64,000 bases of DNA from CAZABP01 sp964483245 (GCA_964483245.1 CAZABP010000022.1:18360-82359); one strand, 5' to 3'. Shown: positions 52,260 to 61,600, counted from the stretch's first letter. Notes: a model not told the origin generated them from the sequence alone. A program made the numbers and translations.

Positions 52260-52525
52260 TGCCTCTCGAGAAACTCCTGCAATCTCTCGATCTCCGCCTG
52301 CTGCTCCTCGGGGGACGGCAGGTCCTCGCGCACGTGGTGCGCCTTGAGGAGCCCGTCTGCTTCGAAGCGGGTGAGGCCGAGTGCTTCGGCAAACTCGTGG
52401 TGCGTCAGCATGCGCTGTCGGAAGAGCTCGACCAGTGCTGCTTCCTTCGCCGCGTGATCGAGATTGCCAAGTGACGCGCGGAGCTGATCCTCCAGGTGTC
52501 CAGGCAGTTCGAAGCTGATGGTCAT
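52256..52525 (-). CDS. UPF0175 family antitoxin
   Basis: This 89-aa protein reads MTISFELPGHLEDQLRASLG at its N-terminus and AALVELFRQRMLTHHEFAEA, then LGLTRFEADGLLKAHHV. This is the UPF0175 helix-turn-helix-like layout. These proteins are antitoxins of DUF3368 PIN toxins, whose gene follows with a 4-nt overlap. Auto-repression by the pair is usual in such modules. The module lies between two direct repeats of the carbonic anhydrase gene end. Confidence 0.82.
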   Translation of the reverse strand: MTISFELPGHLEDQLRASLGNLDHAAKEAALVELFRQRMLTHHEFAEALGLTRFEADGLLKAHHVREDLPSPEEQQAEIERLQEFLERQ

Positions 52526-52626
52526 CGGTCGAGAACCTTGTGCGCCGTAAGAGTAGCACGGCCCCGAATCTCCGCGGGCGCCACCTCCCGCGACCTGAGG
52601 ACCTGCAAGGCTGTCGGCGCGACCCC

Positions 52627-54186
52627 CTACCCCGCCCGCGAGCGCACGCGATACAGGATCGTCAGACTCGCGAGCAGCGTCCCGGCGAACAGGAACGCGG
52701 CAAGCATCGCAGCGAACAGCGGTGAGCGCGCAGCCTTGGCCGGCGCCTCGACCGGCGGCGCCGCAGCGGCACTCTCGGTCACCGGCGCTGGGGGGAGCGA
52801 TGCGTCGGGGAACCTCTGCGTCTCCTCCGCATGCGGCGCCGCCGCGGGGTCGGGTGCGCGCGCTTCGATCGGCGCCCCTGCCGCCACCGGTGCCGCCGGC
52901 AACCACGTCACTTCGCCGGTTGCGAGCGCCACCTTCGCCGGCAGCAGCACGACCCGCCCGCGGCGCTCGAGATCCCGCAGCAGCTCGCTGCGCGCGCGCA
53001 GCGCCGCGACCGTGGACCAGGCGTGCAGATCACTCGCGCGCGCGAGCAGCAGCTCGCCGTGCGATCCCTCGCCGCGTGCCTGCGCGCATGCCGGCGCGAG
53101 GTGATCGAACACGCGCTGCATCGCGGGCGTCGGCGCGGTTCCGCCATGCGCGAGCGCCTGCAGCGGGGCCATCGCATCGCTGACGAGCACGACGACGGCG
53201 CCGGCGCCCCCTTCGTCGACGGCCTGCTCGATGCTGGCGAGCGCGCCGTCGCTCGCCCCGGCACCCGGTACGCGCACGACGCACAGCTCCCCCGGGCCGG
53301 CGTCGAACAGCAGCTCCGGCACCAACCTCGGATCGGTGTCGGTCAACACGACCGCGTGCGCGCGCGGCCCCTGGGCGAGCCGCGCGCGCGTCTGCGCCGA
53401 CAGGTCGGGCCTCTGCCGCGCCCCGCTCGCCGCACGCGCGTGTCCGGCGCGCAGCAGCTCGACCGCCAGCGCCGGCGGGAGGCCGAGCACCTGTTGGCCG
53501 CGGTGAGGCGGCGGTCCATCCTCCGGTTCCGGCTCGTGACCGCGGTACGGCAGCCACTCGACCTCCCCGCTCGCCAGGTCGTGCCGCGCGCCACGCAGCA
53601 GGAGCTCGCCGCTCCGCACCCGCTCGCGCAGCAGGCGGCTCTGCGCCAGTGCGTGCTCGATCGCGAGCTGCGCCGCTTCGCGCTCACTGGCCGCCGCGAG
53701 CTCGTCGCCGCGCCAGCCGTCGTGCTGGGCCGTGAGCCGTGCGCGTTCGAGCCGCTCGAGGTGACGGCGCAGCGTGGGACTGCCCGCGCCGCCGGCGAGA
53801 TCAGCGGCGACGGCACTGCAATCGGAATGCGTCACGAACACGCACAGCCGCACCCCGAGTTGCGCCGCCGCGTGCTCGATCGCCGCGAGCGTCTCCGGAT
53901 CGCAGACTGCGCCGGTCGTGCGCACGACGACGAGATCGCCGGGCGAAGTCTGGAACAGGACTTCCGGCGCGCTGCGGCTGTCGGCGCAGCTCACGACGAC
54001 GGCCCACGGCCGCGCGCCGGCCGCCAGCGTGCGCCGCCAACCGTCATCCTCGCGCGGCGCCAGCGGCTCACCGCGAACGAACGCGTCGTTGCCTGCGCGC
54101 AGCCGCGCGAGCGCGGTCACCGGATCCTGTCCGGCGACGCCGCTGCCGAGCAGGACGAGCGCGAGCGTGAACGGAATGCGCAGCAT
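52627..54186 (-). CDS. Exported beta-carbonic anhydrase fused to a degenerate second carbonic anhydrase domain
   Basis: This 519-aa protein has a signal peptide (LALVLLGSGVAGQ). The first beta-carbonic anhydrase domain (about residues 25-240) has the zinc and catalytic residues VVVSCADSRSAPEVLFQTSP and VFVTHSDCSAVAADLAGG. The second domain (about 250-430) keeps the fold phrases but reads VLTDTDPRLVPELLFDAGPG in place of CxDxR and VSDAMAPLQAL in place of HxxC. It should therefore not bind zinc. A Pro/Ala linker and a C-terminal membrane helix (FAAMLAAFLFAGTLLASL) follow. It would interconvert CO2 and bicarbonate in the periplasm while anchored by its tail. The last 110 bp are copied at 51561-51672. 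Confidence 0.8.
   Translation of the reverse strand: MLRIPFTLALVLLGSGVAGQDPVTALARLRAGNDAFVRGEPLAPREDDGWRRTLAAGARPWAVVVSCADSRSAPEVLFQTSPGDLVVVRTTGAVCDPETLAAIEHAAAQLGVRLCVFVTHSDCSAVAADLAGGAGSPTLRRHLERLERARLTAQHDGWRGDELAAASEREAAQLAIEHALAQSRLLRERVRSGELLLRGARHDLASGEVEWLPYRGHEPEPEDGPPPHRGQQVLGLPPALAVELLRAGHARAASGARQRPDLSAQTRARLAQGPRAHAVVLTDTDPRLVPELLFDAGPGELCVVRVPGAGASDGALASIEQAVDEGGAGAVVVLVSDAMAPLQALAHGGTAPTPAMQRVFDHLAPACAQARGEGSHGELLLARASDLHAWSTVAALRARSELLRDLERRGRVVLLPAKVALATGEVTWLPAAPVAAGAPIEARAPDPAAAPHAEETQRFPDASLPPAPVTESAAAAPPVEAPAKAARSPLFAAMLAAFLFAGTLLASLTILYRVRSRAG
52628..52739. repeat. Direct repeat (right copy), in the 3' end of the carbonic anhydrase gene
   Basis: Partner of 51561-51672. 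It encodes the membrane tail of the carbonic anhydrase-like protein, so the intact gene lies on this side of the toxin-antitoxin module. Confidence 0.8.
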
Positions 54187-54286
54187 CGGTGAAGGCGGCG
54201 GGAGATCCGGTCCTTCTTCGGGCCGCGCACGCAGACCGCTGGACCCGGAGCGGATCGCCGCGCTGGCAGCGGGGCGGCGTGGCGCC

Positions 54287-54314
54287 TTGACGGACCCGCG
54301 GCCGGGGCTACCTT
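54287..54314 (+). promoter_or_regulatory. Sigma70-like promoter of fusA
   Basis: TTGACG (54287-54292) and TACCTT (54309-54314) are separated by 16 bp. Transcription would begin near 54321, giving a leader of about 90 nt before the EF-G ATG. It is the clearest -35/-10 pair in the window. Confidence 0.6.
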
Positions 54315-54409
54315 TCTGCCCCCTTCGCGGCCGGAACTGCGCCGAGGAAGCGCGCTGCGAAGCCCGATCCACCCCCGGCCCGGAGACCGTTCGGCCCCCA
54401 GGTGCCCCG

Positions 54410-56527
54410 ATGACCGACACGTTGACCCAGGACAAGAACTCGCCCCGCAAGCCGTCGAAGGACGAGCAGCAGATCCGCATGGCCCGCAACATCGGGATCA
54501 TCGCGCACATCGACGCCGGCAAGACGACGGTCAGCGAGCGGGTCCTCTACATCACCGGCCGCAGCCACAGGATCGGCGAGGTCCACGAGGGGGAGGCGAC
54601 GATGGACTACCTCGAGGAGGAGCGCAAGCGCGGCATCACGATCACGTCGGCCGCGACGACCTGCCGCTGGCTCGACCATCGGATCAACCTGATCGACACG
54701 CCCGGGCACGTCGACTTCACGGCCGAAGTCGAGCGCTCGCTGCGCGTGCTGGACGGCGCGGTCGGCGTGTTCTGCGGTGTCGCCGGGGTGCAGCCGCAGT
54801 CCGAGACGGTCTGGCGCCAGGCCAGCCGCTACAACGTCCCGCGGCTCGCGTTCGTCAACAAGCTCGACCGGACCGGCGGCAACTTCGACCATGCGGTCGA
54901 GACGATGCGCGCGCGGCTGAAGGCGAACGCGGTGCCGCTCGTGATGCCGATCGGCAAGGAGCGCGACTTCGTCGGCCTGGTCGACCTGATCACGCTGAAG
55001 GCCTACGTCTGGGAAGAGGTCGGCGAGGCGCGTGAGGTCACCGTGTCCGACTGCCCGCCGGAGCTGCGCGACGAAGCGATGCGCCGCCGCGAGCTGATGA
55101 TCGAGTCGGTCGCCGAGTACAACGACGCGCTGCTCGAGAAGTTCGTCGAGGGGGAGGCGGTCACCGAGGAGGAGATCCACACCGCGATCCGCAACGGCAC
55201 GCTGGCGCTCAAGATCACCCCGGTCATCGCTGGCGCCGCGTTCAAGGACAAGGGCGTGCAGAACATGCTGGACGCGGTCGTCCGCTACCTGCCATCGCCG
55301 CTCGACGTGCCGCCGATCGAGGCGACGCTGGTCGACGACGGCTCGACCGTCGTGCGCCCGCTGCTGCCGGATCAGCCGATGTCCGGGCTCGCGTTCAAGA
55401 CGATCAGCGACCCCAACGGCGACCTGACGTTCTTCCGTGTCTACCACGGCGTGATCCGCCAGGGGCAGAAGTACTACAACCCGCGCACGCGCCGCGAGGA
55501 GCGGATCGGGCGACTGATGTACATGCACGCCAACCAGCGCGAGCCGATCGACGAGGCGCGTGCCGGCGACATCTGTGCGATCGTCGGCCTGCGCGACACG
55601 ATCACCGGCGACACGCTGACCGAGCGCGAGCATGCGATCACGCTCGAGTCGATGGTGTTCCCCGACACCGTGATCTCGATGGCGATCGAGCCGAAGTCGT
55701 CGGGCGACCGCGACAAGCTGTCGGCGACGATCGCCAAGCTCGTGCGCGAAGATCCGACGTTCAAGGCGCGCACCGACGAGCAGACCGGCCAGATGGTGAT
55801 CTCCGGGATGGGCGAGCTGCACCTCGAGATCGTCACGAACCGGATCCAGAACGAGTTCAAGGTGCAGGTTCACGTCGGCCGCCCGAAGGTCGCCTACAAG
55901 CAGACGCTGACGGCGCCGAAGACGGTCGAGGCACGGCACATCAAGCAGACCGGCGGCTCCGGTCAGTACGCAGTCGCCAAGATCCGCTTCTTCCCGGATG
56001 CGGAGGCGGATCCGTTCCTGTTCGAGAACAAGATCACCGGCGGCGCGATCAGCAAGGAGTACATCCCCTCCCTCGAGCAGGGGCTGCGCAACTCGGCCGC
56101 CGGCGGTGGGCGCCTGGGATACCCGTTCGTCAAGATCCGCGCCGAGCTCTACGACGGGCAGACGCACGACGTCGACTCCAGCCAGATGGCGTTCGAGGCT
56201 TGCGGTGGACTCGCGTTCCGGATGGCGATCGAGAACAACGCCACGCTGCTCGAGCCGATCATGAAGATCGAGGTCGAGACCCCGGATCAGTACACCGGCG
56301 ACGTCATCGGTGACCTCAGCTCCCGCCGCGGGATCATCGAGGAGATGATCACGAAGCCGGACGGGCTGACGTCGGTGACCGGCAAGGTGCCGCTGTCGGA
56401 GATGTTCGAGTACTCGACGCGGCTGCGTTCGATGACGCAGGGGCGCGGGCACTACTCGATGGAGCCGAGCTCGTACGAGCCGGTGCCGCCGAACATCGCG
56501 GCGAAGATCCTCGACGCCGAGAAGTGA
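54410..56527 (+). CDS. fusA: Translation elongation factor G
   Basis: This 705-aa GTPase drives ribosomal translocation. The G1 motif IIAHIDAGKTTVSERVL lies near residue 30, G3 (IDTPGHVDFTAEVERSLRVL) near 100 and G4 (FVNKLDRTGGNF) near 150. Later domains include SGMGELHLEIV near 470 and the C-terminal YSTRLRSMTQGRGHYSMEPS. It carries an N-terminal extension of about 20 residues (MTDTLTQDKNSPRKPSKDEQ). No rpsL, rpsG or tuf genes are adjacent, so this may be a stand-alone copy; genomes of this kind often hold several EF-G paralogues. The ATG is set by the start of the extension; upstream in-frame sequence is antisense-like. Confidence 0.93.
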   Translation: MTDTLTQDKNSPRKPSKDEQQIRMARNIGIIAHIDAGKTTVSERVLYITGRSHRIGEVHEGEATMDYLEEERKRGITITSAATTCRWLDHRINLIDTPGHVDFTAEVERSLRVLDGAVGVFCGVAGVQPQSETVWRQASRYNVPRLAFVNKLDRTGGNFDHAVETMRARLKANAVPLVMPIGKERDFVGLVDLITLKAYVWEEVGEAREVTVSDCPPELRDEAMRRRELMIESVAEYNDALLEKFVEGEAVTEEEIHTAIRNGTLALKITPVIAGAAFKDKGVQNMLDAVVRYLPSPLDVPPIEATLVDDGSTVVRPLLPDQPMSGLAFKTISDPNGDLTFFRVYHGVIRQGQKYYNPRTRREERIGRLMYMHANQREPIDEARAGDICAIVGLRDTITGDTLTEREHAITLESMVFPDTVISMAIEPKSSGDRDKLSATIAKLVREDPTFKARTDEQTGQMVISGMGELHLEIVTNRIQNEFKVQVHVGRPKVAYKQTLTAPKTVEARHIKQTGGSGQYAVAKIRFFPDAEADPFLFENKITGGAISKEYIPSLEQGLRNSAAGGGRLGYPFVKIRAELYDGQTHDVDSSQMAFEACGGLAFRMAIENNATLLEPIMKIEVETPDQYTGDVIGDLSSRRGIIEEMITKPDGLTSVTGKVPLSEMFEYSTRLRSMTQGRGHYSMEPSSYEPVPPNIAAKILDAEK

Positions 56528-56549
56528 CGGCGGCCGGCGTCCGCCGGCC

Positions 56550-56747
56550 TCAGCCGTTCTCGCGCTGATCGCGCATCGAGTCGAGCAGCGCTTCGACCTC
56601 GTCCTGGTTGCCGCAGTGGCGGATCAACAGGTCCAGGTCGTGCGGCTCGAGCTCGTCGATGTCGGTCAGAGTGCCGGCACGGATCCGATCGAGCAGTTGT
56701 TCGAGCGTCGTGGATTCACCGCGCTTGCTGTTGCGAGGGCGTGTCAT
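56550..56747 (-). CDS. Small acidic hypothetical protein coupled to a CBS protein
   Basis: This 65-aa protein reads as a helical, strongly acidic sequence with TLEQLLDRIRAGTLTDIDEL and PHDLDLLIRHCGNQDEVEAL. It resembles no family I can name. The ATG overlaps the stop of the CBS gene (ATGA), which is the main sign that it is real. It could be a small partner or regulator of the CBS protein. Confidence 0.55.
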   Translation of the reverse strand: MTRPRNSKRGESTTLEQLLDRIRAGTLTDIDELEPHDLDLLIRHCGNQDEVEALLDSMRDQRENG

Positions 56748-57286
56748 GACATGCCTGCCGTCGCGACGCGTGGACGCGGCTTCTGCTGGGTGGCTGCCGC
56801 CGCGTCGGGCGTCGGTCCGGACGGCGTCCGCACCCAGCGGGGCTGACAGATCGCGGCCATCGTGTCGACGAGGTCGTCGATGACGAGTTCCGGCGGTACT
56901 TTGCCGCGTTGCCGCGCGACGAATCGCGCGAGGTCGTTCAGCGACAGCACGCCGGCGAGCTTGCCGTCCGGTGCGACGACCGGCAGGCGGTGGATCCGAT
57001 GCTGTCGCAGCAGCTTCGCAGCGGTCGTGATGTCGTCGGTCGGCTTGCACGTGACGACGCTGCGTCCCATCGCGCTCGCGACTGGGATCGCGGCGAGCGG
57101 CTTGCCCTGCGTGTAGGCTGCCATGCAGATGTCGCGGTCGGTGATGATGCCGACGACGTTCGATTCTGGATCGAGGACCGGGATGCTGCCGATGTCTTCC
57201 TCCCACATCGCACGAGCCGGCTGGTCGAGCCGGTCGCCGATGCGGCAAGTGTGGACGGTCTTGCTCATCAGCTTCTCGACGTTCAT
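56744..57286 (-). CDS. CBS-domain pair protein
   Basis: This 180-aa protein has two CBS motifs (about residues 7-65 and 75-130): SKTVHTCRIGDRLDQPARAM, VVGIITDRDICMAAYTQG and HRIHRLPVVAPDGKLAGVLS. A tail follows, with SLNDLARFVARQRGKVPPEL. Such proteins bind adenosine ligands. The ribosome site AAGGAGC lies 8 nt before the ATG, unlike the leaderless genes. It diverges from the P-type ATPase gene, sharing 191 bp of upstream DNA. Confidence 0.87.
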   Translation of the reverse strand: MNVEKLMSKTVHTCRIGDRLDQPARAMWEEDIGSIPVLDPESNVVGIITDRDICMAAYTQGKPLAAIPVASAMGRSVVTCKPTDDITTAAKLLRQHRIHRLPVVAPDGKLAGVLSLNDLARFVARQRGKVPPELVIDDLVDTMAAICQPRWVRTPSGPTPDAAAATQQKPRPRVATAGMS

Positions 57287-57477
57287 GGAACTGCTCCTTG
57301 GGAAAGAAAGGCTGCGGAACCCACAGCCAGGGATCGGACCGCAGAGAGTACGTCATGGCGCGACCTGGAATTCCCCCCCTCCCCCGGCGGCACCGGTCGT
57401 CGCGTCGCGCGTCGCGTGTACCACCGGTGTTCGTCTGCAGAGACAACCGCTGGCAAACTTCTTGCTGACAGGCAGAT

Positions 57478-60168
57478 GTGACGACGGTGGAACTGCAGCG
57501 CGGCCGGGCCGAGCCCACTACCGACTGGCACACGATTCGTGCCGACGCCGCGTTCGAGCGACTCGGCTCCTCGCGTGACGGTCTGACTCGCGACGATGCG
57601 CGCGAGCGGCTGGCGAAGCACGGGCCGAACGAGCTCGAAGCAGCCGAGCGCGTCCGCCCGCTCACGATCCTGATCGCGCAGTTCCAGAGCCTGCTGGTCG
57701 GCCTGCTGGTGGTCGCCGGGATCGCGGCGTGGCTGCTGGGCGACTGGCTGGATGGAGTCGCGATCTTCGCGATCGTGCTGCTGAACGCGGCGATCGGCTT
57801 CTTCCAGGAGTACCGCGCCGGCCGCGCGATCGAGGCGCTCCGCGAGATGGCTGCACCACACGCGAAGGTGCGCCGCGGCGGGAAAGTGCTCGAGATCGCT
57901 GCACGTGACGTCGTGCCTGGCGACGTCGTCGAACTCGCCGCCGGCGATCTCGTGCCGGCCGACCTGCGGCTGCTGGAGAGTTCGTCGCTGCGCTGTGCCG
58001 AGGCGGCGCTGACCGGCGAGTCGGAGCCGGTCGGCAAGGAGGCCGACCTCACGCTCGAGCCGGAGACTGCGCTCGCCGACCGGCGCAACCTGGCGTTCTC
58101 CGGCACCGACGTCGTGCGCGGCAGCGGACTCGGCCTCGTCGTCGCGACCGGGATGCAGACCGAGTTCGGTCGGATCGCAGCGATGCTCGGTGAGACCGGC
58201 GGTCCGGAAGACACCCCGCTGCAGCAGCGGCTGAACAAGTTCGGCCGCGTGTTGGTCTACGCGGCGTCCGGGATCGTGGGCGTGTTGTTCCTGCTCGGAC
58301 TGCTGCGCGGCGTGCCGGTGGCGGAGATGTTCCTGACCGCAGTCAGCCTCGCGGTTGCCGCAGTGCCGGAAGGACTCCCGGCCATCGTCACGATCGCGCT
58401 CGCGCTCGGGGTGACGCGGATGGCGCGCCGGCGTGCGTTGATCCGGCGGCTGCCGGCCGTCGAGACGCTCGGCTCCGCCGACGTCATCTGCACCGACAAG
58501 ACCGGAACGCTGACCGTCGGTGCGATGACCGTGCGCGCGCTGTATGCCGGCGGAGCATCGTTCGAGGTCACCGGGGAGGGGTACGGACCGGACGGCGACG
58601 TCGAAGGTGGCGACGAAGCGCGCGCGCTGCTGCAGCTGTTCGCCGGCTGTTGCGACGCGCACCTCGTGCAGGAGGACGGGGAATGGCGCGTCGTCGGCGA
58701 TCCGACCGAAGGGGCTCTGCTCGCCGCCGCGCGCAAGGCCGGAATCCTGCAGCCGGAGCTCGAGGGGGAGCAGCCACGGCGCAAGGTCTGGCCGTTCGAC
58801 GCCGAGCGCAAGCGCATGTCGGTCGCGCGCGAGGTCGGGTCGGGGGAGCTGCGGCTGCTGGTCAAGGGTGCCCCGGAAGTGGTGCTCGCACGCTGCACGC
58901 GGATCCGCGACGGTGACCAGCTGCGCGAGCTGACCGACGCCGACCGCACCCGCATCGAGCAGGCGCAGCAGGAGCTGGCGGGGCGGGCACTACGCGTGTT
59001 GACCGCGGCGTGGCGTGAGGTGGACGAGGCGGAGTTGAGCGAGGAGGACCCGGACCAGCTCGAGCAGGAGCTCGTGTTCGGCGGGCTGGCCGGCATGTAC
59101 GACCCGCCGCGCCCCGGCGCGCAGCAGGCGATCGAGCGCTGCGAGTCGGCCGGGATCCGCGTCGTGATGCTGACCGGGGACCATCCGCAGACTGCGCGCG
59201 CGGTCGCGCGCGAGCTCGGGCTCGCCGCCGACGACGAGTCGGTAGTCGCCGGGCCGGAGTTCGAGCAGATGTCCGACGAGGAGCTGGCGCGGCGCGTGCA
59301 GCGGATCCGCGTCTACGCGCGCGTGACCGCCGCGCACAAGCTCAGGATCGTGCGCGCGTGGAAGGAGCACGGCAGCGTCGTTGCGATGACCGGGGATGGC
59401 GTCAACGACGCGCCGGCGATCCAGGGCGCCGACATCGGCGTCGCGATGGGACGGACCGGGACCGAAGTGACCAAGCAGGCCTCGTCGATGATCGTGACCG
59501 ACGACGACTTCGCGTCGATCGTCGCCGCGGTCGAGGAGGGACGCGGCACCTACGACAACATCCGCAAGACCCTGCAGTACCTGCTGGCCGGCAACACCGG
59601 CGAGCTGCTGTTGATGACGAGCTGCATCGTCGGCGGCCTGCCGCTGCCGCTGCTGCCGATCCACCTGTTGTGGATCAATCTCGTCACCGATGGCCTGCCG
59701 GCGCTCGCGCTGGCGACCGATCCGATCGATCCGGACGTCATGCGCCGGGCGCCGCGGCCGCGCGACGAACGGCTGGCCGGCGCCGGGTTCTTCGGGCCGA
59801 TGCTGCTGACCGGAGTCACGACGGCCAGCGTCGCGTTCGGCGTGTACCTGTGGGCGCTCGGCACCGTCAGTGCGGCGCAGGCGCAGTCGTACGTGTTCGG
59901 AGCACTCGTGTTCGAAGAGCTGCTGCGCTCGTTCAGCGCCCGCAGCGAGACGAAACCGATCTGGCGCCTGGGGCTGTTGGGGAACGTGAAGCTCGCCGCC
60001 ATCGTCGCCGCGACGCTCGGCTTCCAGATCGCCGCGCACCAGGTGGAGCCGCTGCGGGCGTTCTTCGAGACGCAGCCGCTGACATGGACCGAGTTCGCGG
60101 TGTTGTTCGCAGTGGCGCTGATTCCGCTGGCAGTGCTGGAGGTGCGCAAGGTGCTGCGCAGATCCTGA
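57478..60168 (+). CDS. P-type cation ATPase, calcium (P2A) type
   Basis: This 896-aa pump has the full P-ATPase order. A cation-ATPase N-terminus (about residues 15-80) and helices M1-M2 come first. The actuator has AALTGESEPVG near 180, and M4 has AVPEGLPAIV near 300, a calcium-type PEGLP. The phosphorylation site is VICTDKTGTLTVG near 340. Hinge and Mg sites are MLTGDHPQTARAV near 565 and AMTGDGVNDAPA near 640. M6 has NLVTDGLPALALATDP near 740. These features point to Ca2+ (SERCA/PMR1-like), although Mn2+ or Na+ pumps look similar. The start is a GTG at 57478. It is the divergent neighbour of the CBS gene. Confidence 0.9.
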   Translation: MTTVELQRGRAEPTTDWHTIRADAAFERLGSSRDGLTRDDARERLAKHGPNELEAAERVRPLTILIAQFQSLLVGLLVVAGIAAWLLGDWLDGVAIFAIVLLNAAIGFFQEYRAGRAIEALREMAAPHAKVRRGGKVLEIAARDVVPGDVVELAAGDLVPADLRLLESSSLRCAEAALTGESEPVGKEADLTLEPETALADRRNLAFSGTDVVRGSGLGLVVATGMQTEFGRIAAMLGETGGPEDTPLQQRLNKFGRVLVYAASGIVGVLFLLGLLRGVPVAEMFLTAVSLAVAAVPEGLPAIVTIALALGVTRMARRRALIRRLPAVETLGSADVICTDKTGTLTVGAMTVRALYAGGASFEVTGEGYGPDGDVEGGDEARALLQLFAGCCDAHLVQEDGEWRVVGDPTEGALLAAARKAGILQPELEGEQPRRKVWPFDAERKRMSVAREVGSGELRLLVKGAPEVVLARCTRIRDGDQLRELTDADRTRIEQAQQELAGRALRVLTAAWREVDEAELSEEDPDQLEQELVFGGLAGMYDPPRPGAQQAIERCESAGIRVVMLTGDHPQTARAVARELGLAADDESVVAGPEFEQMSDEELARRVQRIRVYARVTAAHKLRIVRAWKEHGSVVAMTGDGVNDAPAIQGADIGVAMGRTGTEVTKQASSMIVTDDDFASIVAAVEEGRGTYDNIRKTLQYLLAGNTGELLLMTSCIVGGLPLPLLPIHLLWINLVTDGLPALALATDPIDPDVMRRAPRPRDERLAGAGFFGPMLLTGVTTASVAFGVYLWALGTVSAAQAQSYVFGALVFEELLRSFSARSETKPIWRLGLLGNVKLAAIVAATLGFQIAAHQVEPLRAFFETQPLTWTEFAVLFAVALIPLAVLEVRKVLRRS

Positions 60169-60210
60169 GCTGGGGTGTTTGCTCCGGGTTGTCGAGCTAC
60201 GTGCGCCGGG

Positions 60211-61593
60211 TCACGCGTGCCTGAGCCCGATGAGCAGGCCGATGAACTCGTCCTGAGTCACGGTCTTCTCCTCCCTAGCCTCGAGCCGACCGTCTCGCTG
60301 CTGAAGAAGCCGAAACTCCACCCGGCCGCTCTTGCGCTTGTGGCCTCCGAATGCACCTGGCACCACTTCCTCTGCGGCGACCACTTGAAGTGCCTGCACG
60401 CCCTCGCTGAGGGCGGCGCCCCACGCCAGCCGATACGCGGCAGGCGAGTTGTAGAAGATGCTTCCGGGCGCAATGCCGAAGGAGCAACCCTGGGTTTCGG
60501 AACGATCTGAGCCAGTGTCCGGCGCGCGGACACATCGCTGATCGAGCATCTCCGCGAATGCGCGAGGCACGCAGTAGCTCCATGTGGGGTCGTAGCAGCC
60601 AAGATGTCCTGCATGCATCGAATCATCGATTCGGTTGAGCATGCGCCTGATCCGCGTCGGACTGCAACGAGAACGCCGGACGAGCCGTGCGAGCAGCCCA
60701 TGTGAATCGAGGCGAGGCCATTCGTTCAGTCCGTCCAGCAGCTGCACCTCGCTCAGGACCTGAACGTCACAGCCATCGGCTTGCAGTTTCAGCGCGGCTT
60801 CTACCTTGCGGCCGTAGGCGGCGTACGCCCAGTCTTCACTGCCGCGGTTGCCGATCGCGAGATACGCCGTGCCCCGACCGATGGCCTGAGATACCACCCC
60901 GCCGGCTTCTCGGATGCGTTCCTCGATGTTTGCTCTTGGTGCGCTGTCGAATTCTCCCGTCAAAACGAAGCGCTGGTTGTCCACGCAAACAGACGCATGC
61001 TCATCCGTGAGCAGTGCCAGAGGAATGGACGAAGAGGCATGGGACTTCTTGGATGGCTCTGCCCAAGCGTGGTTCGGATCGAACCACTGTTCGAACATCG
61101 CCAGCAGAGCAGCATGTTCATCTGCATCGATTCTGCCATCGCGCAAAACGCGCTTGACGGCTTGCTCGATCCCATGAAACGGTTCTTCATCGCAGTAGAG
61201 CGATGCTGCTTGGAGCCAATGCTCCAGGCGACGAAGTTCCGCTTCGACGATCCGCTTGTCGGCGCCGATTCCTGCGAGCATCGCATGCAGGATCCGCCCG
61301 AGTACCGTGCGTGGATCCACGCGCACCGGTGGACTCGACCAGTTCTCGCAGTAGTCAAGCAGGCTTGCCCGCTGATCCTCGGTCAACTTCTGTTGCTCGA
61401 TTGCCTGCCGGGCGAGCTGCGCGACTTCATGGAATGGATCCACGTCGAGCAGCGATCCAAGTCCTGACAACCAACGGCTGAGATAATCCAGCTCGGCGGT
61501 GTTGAGGACACCGTCCGCGCCAATGCCTTTGAGGAGGCCTTCGAGCGCTAGGAAGGCCTTCTCGATCCGGGCTCGTTCACTCCGGGCGGCCAC
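60211..61593 (-). CDS. BRCT-domain protein with two TerB-like N-terminal repeats
   Basis: This 460-aa protein has two related helical repeats: residues about 8-85 (EKAFLALEGLLKGIGADGVL) and 95-175 (LGRILHAMLAGIGADKRIVE). Both look TerB-like, with an acidic turn after GIGAD. A BRCT domain of the DNA-ligase kind follows (about 205-285, FVLTGEFDSAPRANIEERIR and GGVVSQAIGRGTAYLAIGN). The C-terminal 170 residues are not recognised and carry VVAAEEVVPGAFGGHKRKSG. It may serve in DNA-damage signalling or phage defence, but nothing proves it. Base composition is visibly lower in GC than its neighbours, so it may be acquired. It starts with GTG at 61593, 7 nt after a CAGAAT box. Confidence 0.7.
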   Translation of the reverse strand: MAARSERARIEKAFLALEGLLKGIGADGVLNTAELDYLSRWLSGLGSLLDVDPFHEVAQLARQAIEQQKLTEDQRASLLDYCENWSSPPVRVDPRTVLGRILHAMLAGIGADKRIVEAELRRLEHWLQAASLYCDEEPFHGIEQAVKRVLRDGRIDADEHAALLAMFEQWFDPNHAWAEPSKKSHASSSIPLALLTDEHASVCVDNQRFVLTGEFDSAPRANIEERIREAGGVVSQAIGRGTAYLAIGNRGSEDWAYAAYGRKVEAALKLQADGCDVQVLSEVQLLDGLNEWPRLDSHGLLARLVRRSRCSPTRIRRMLNRIDDSMHAGHLGCYDPTWSYCVPRAFAEMLDQRCVRAPDTGSDRSETQGCSFGIAPGSIFYNSPAAYRLAWGAALSEGVQALQVVAAEEVVPGAFGGHKRKSGRVEFRLLQQRDGRLEAREEKTVTQDEFIGLLIGLRHA

Positions 61594-61600
61594 TCGAAGG

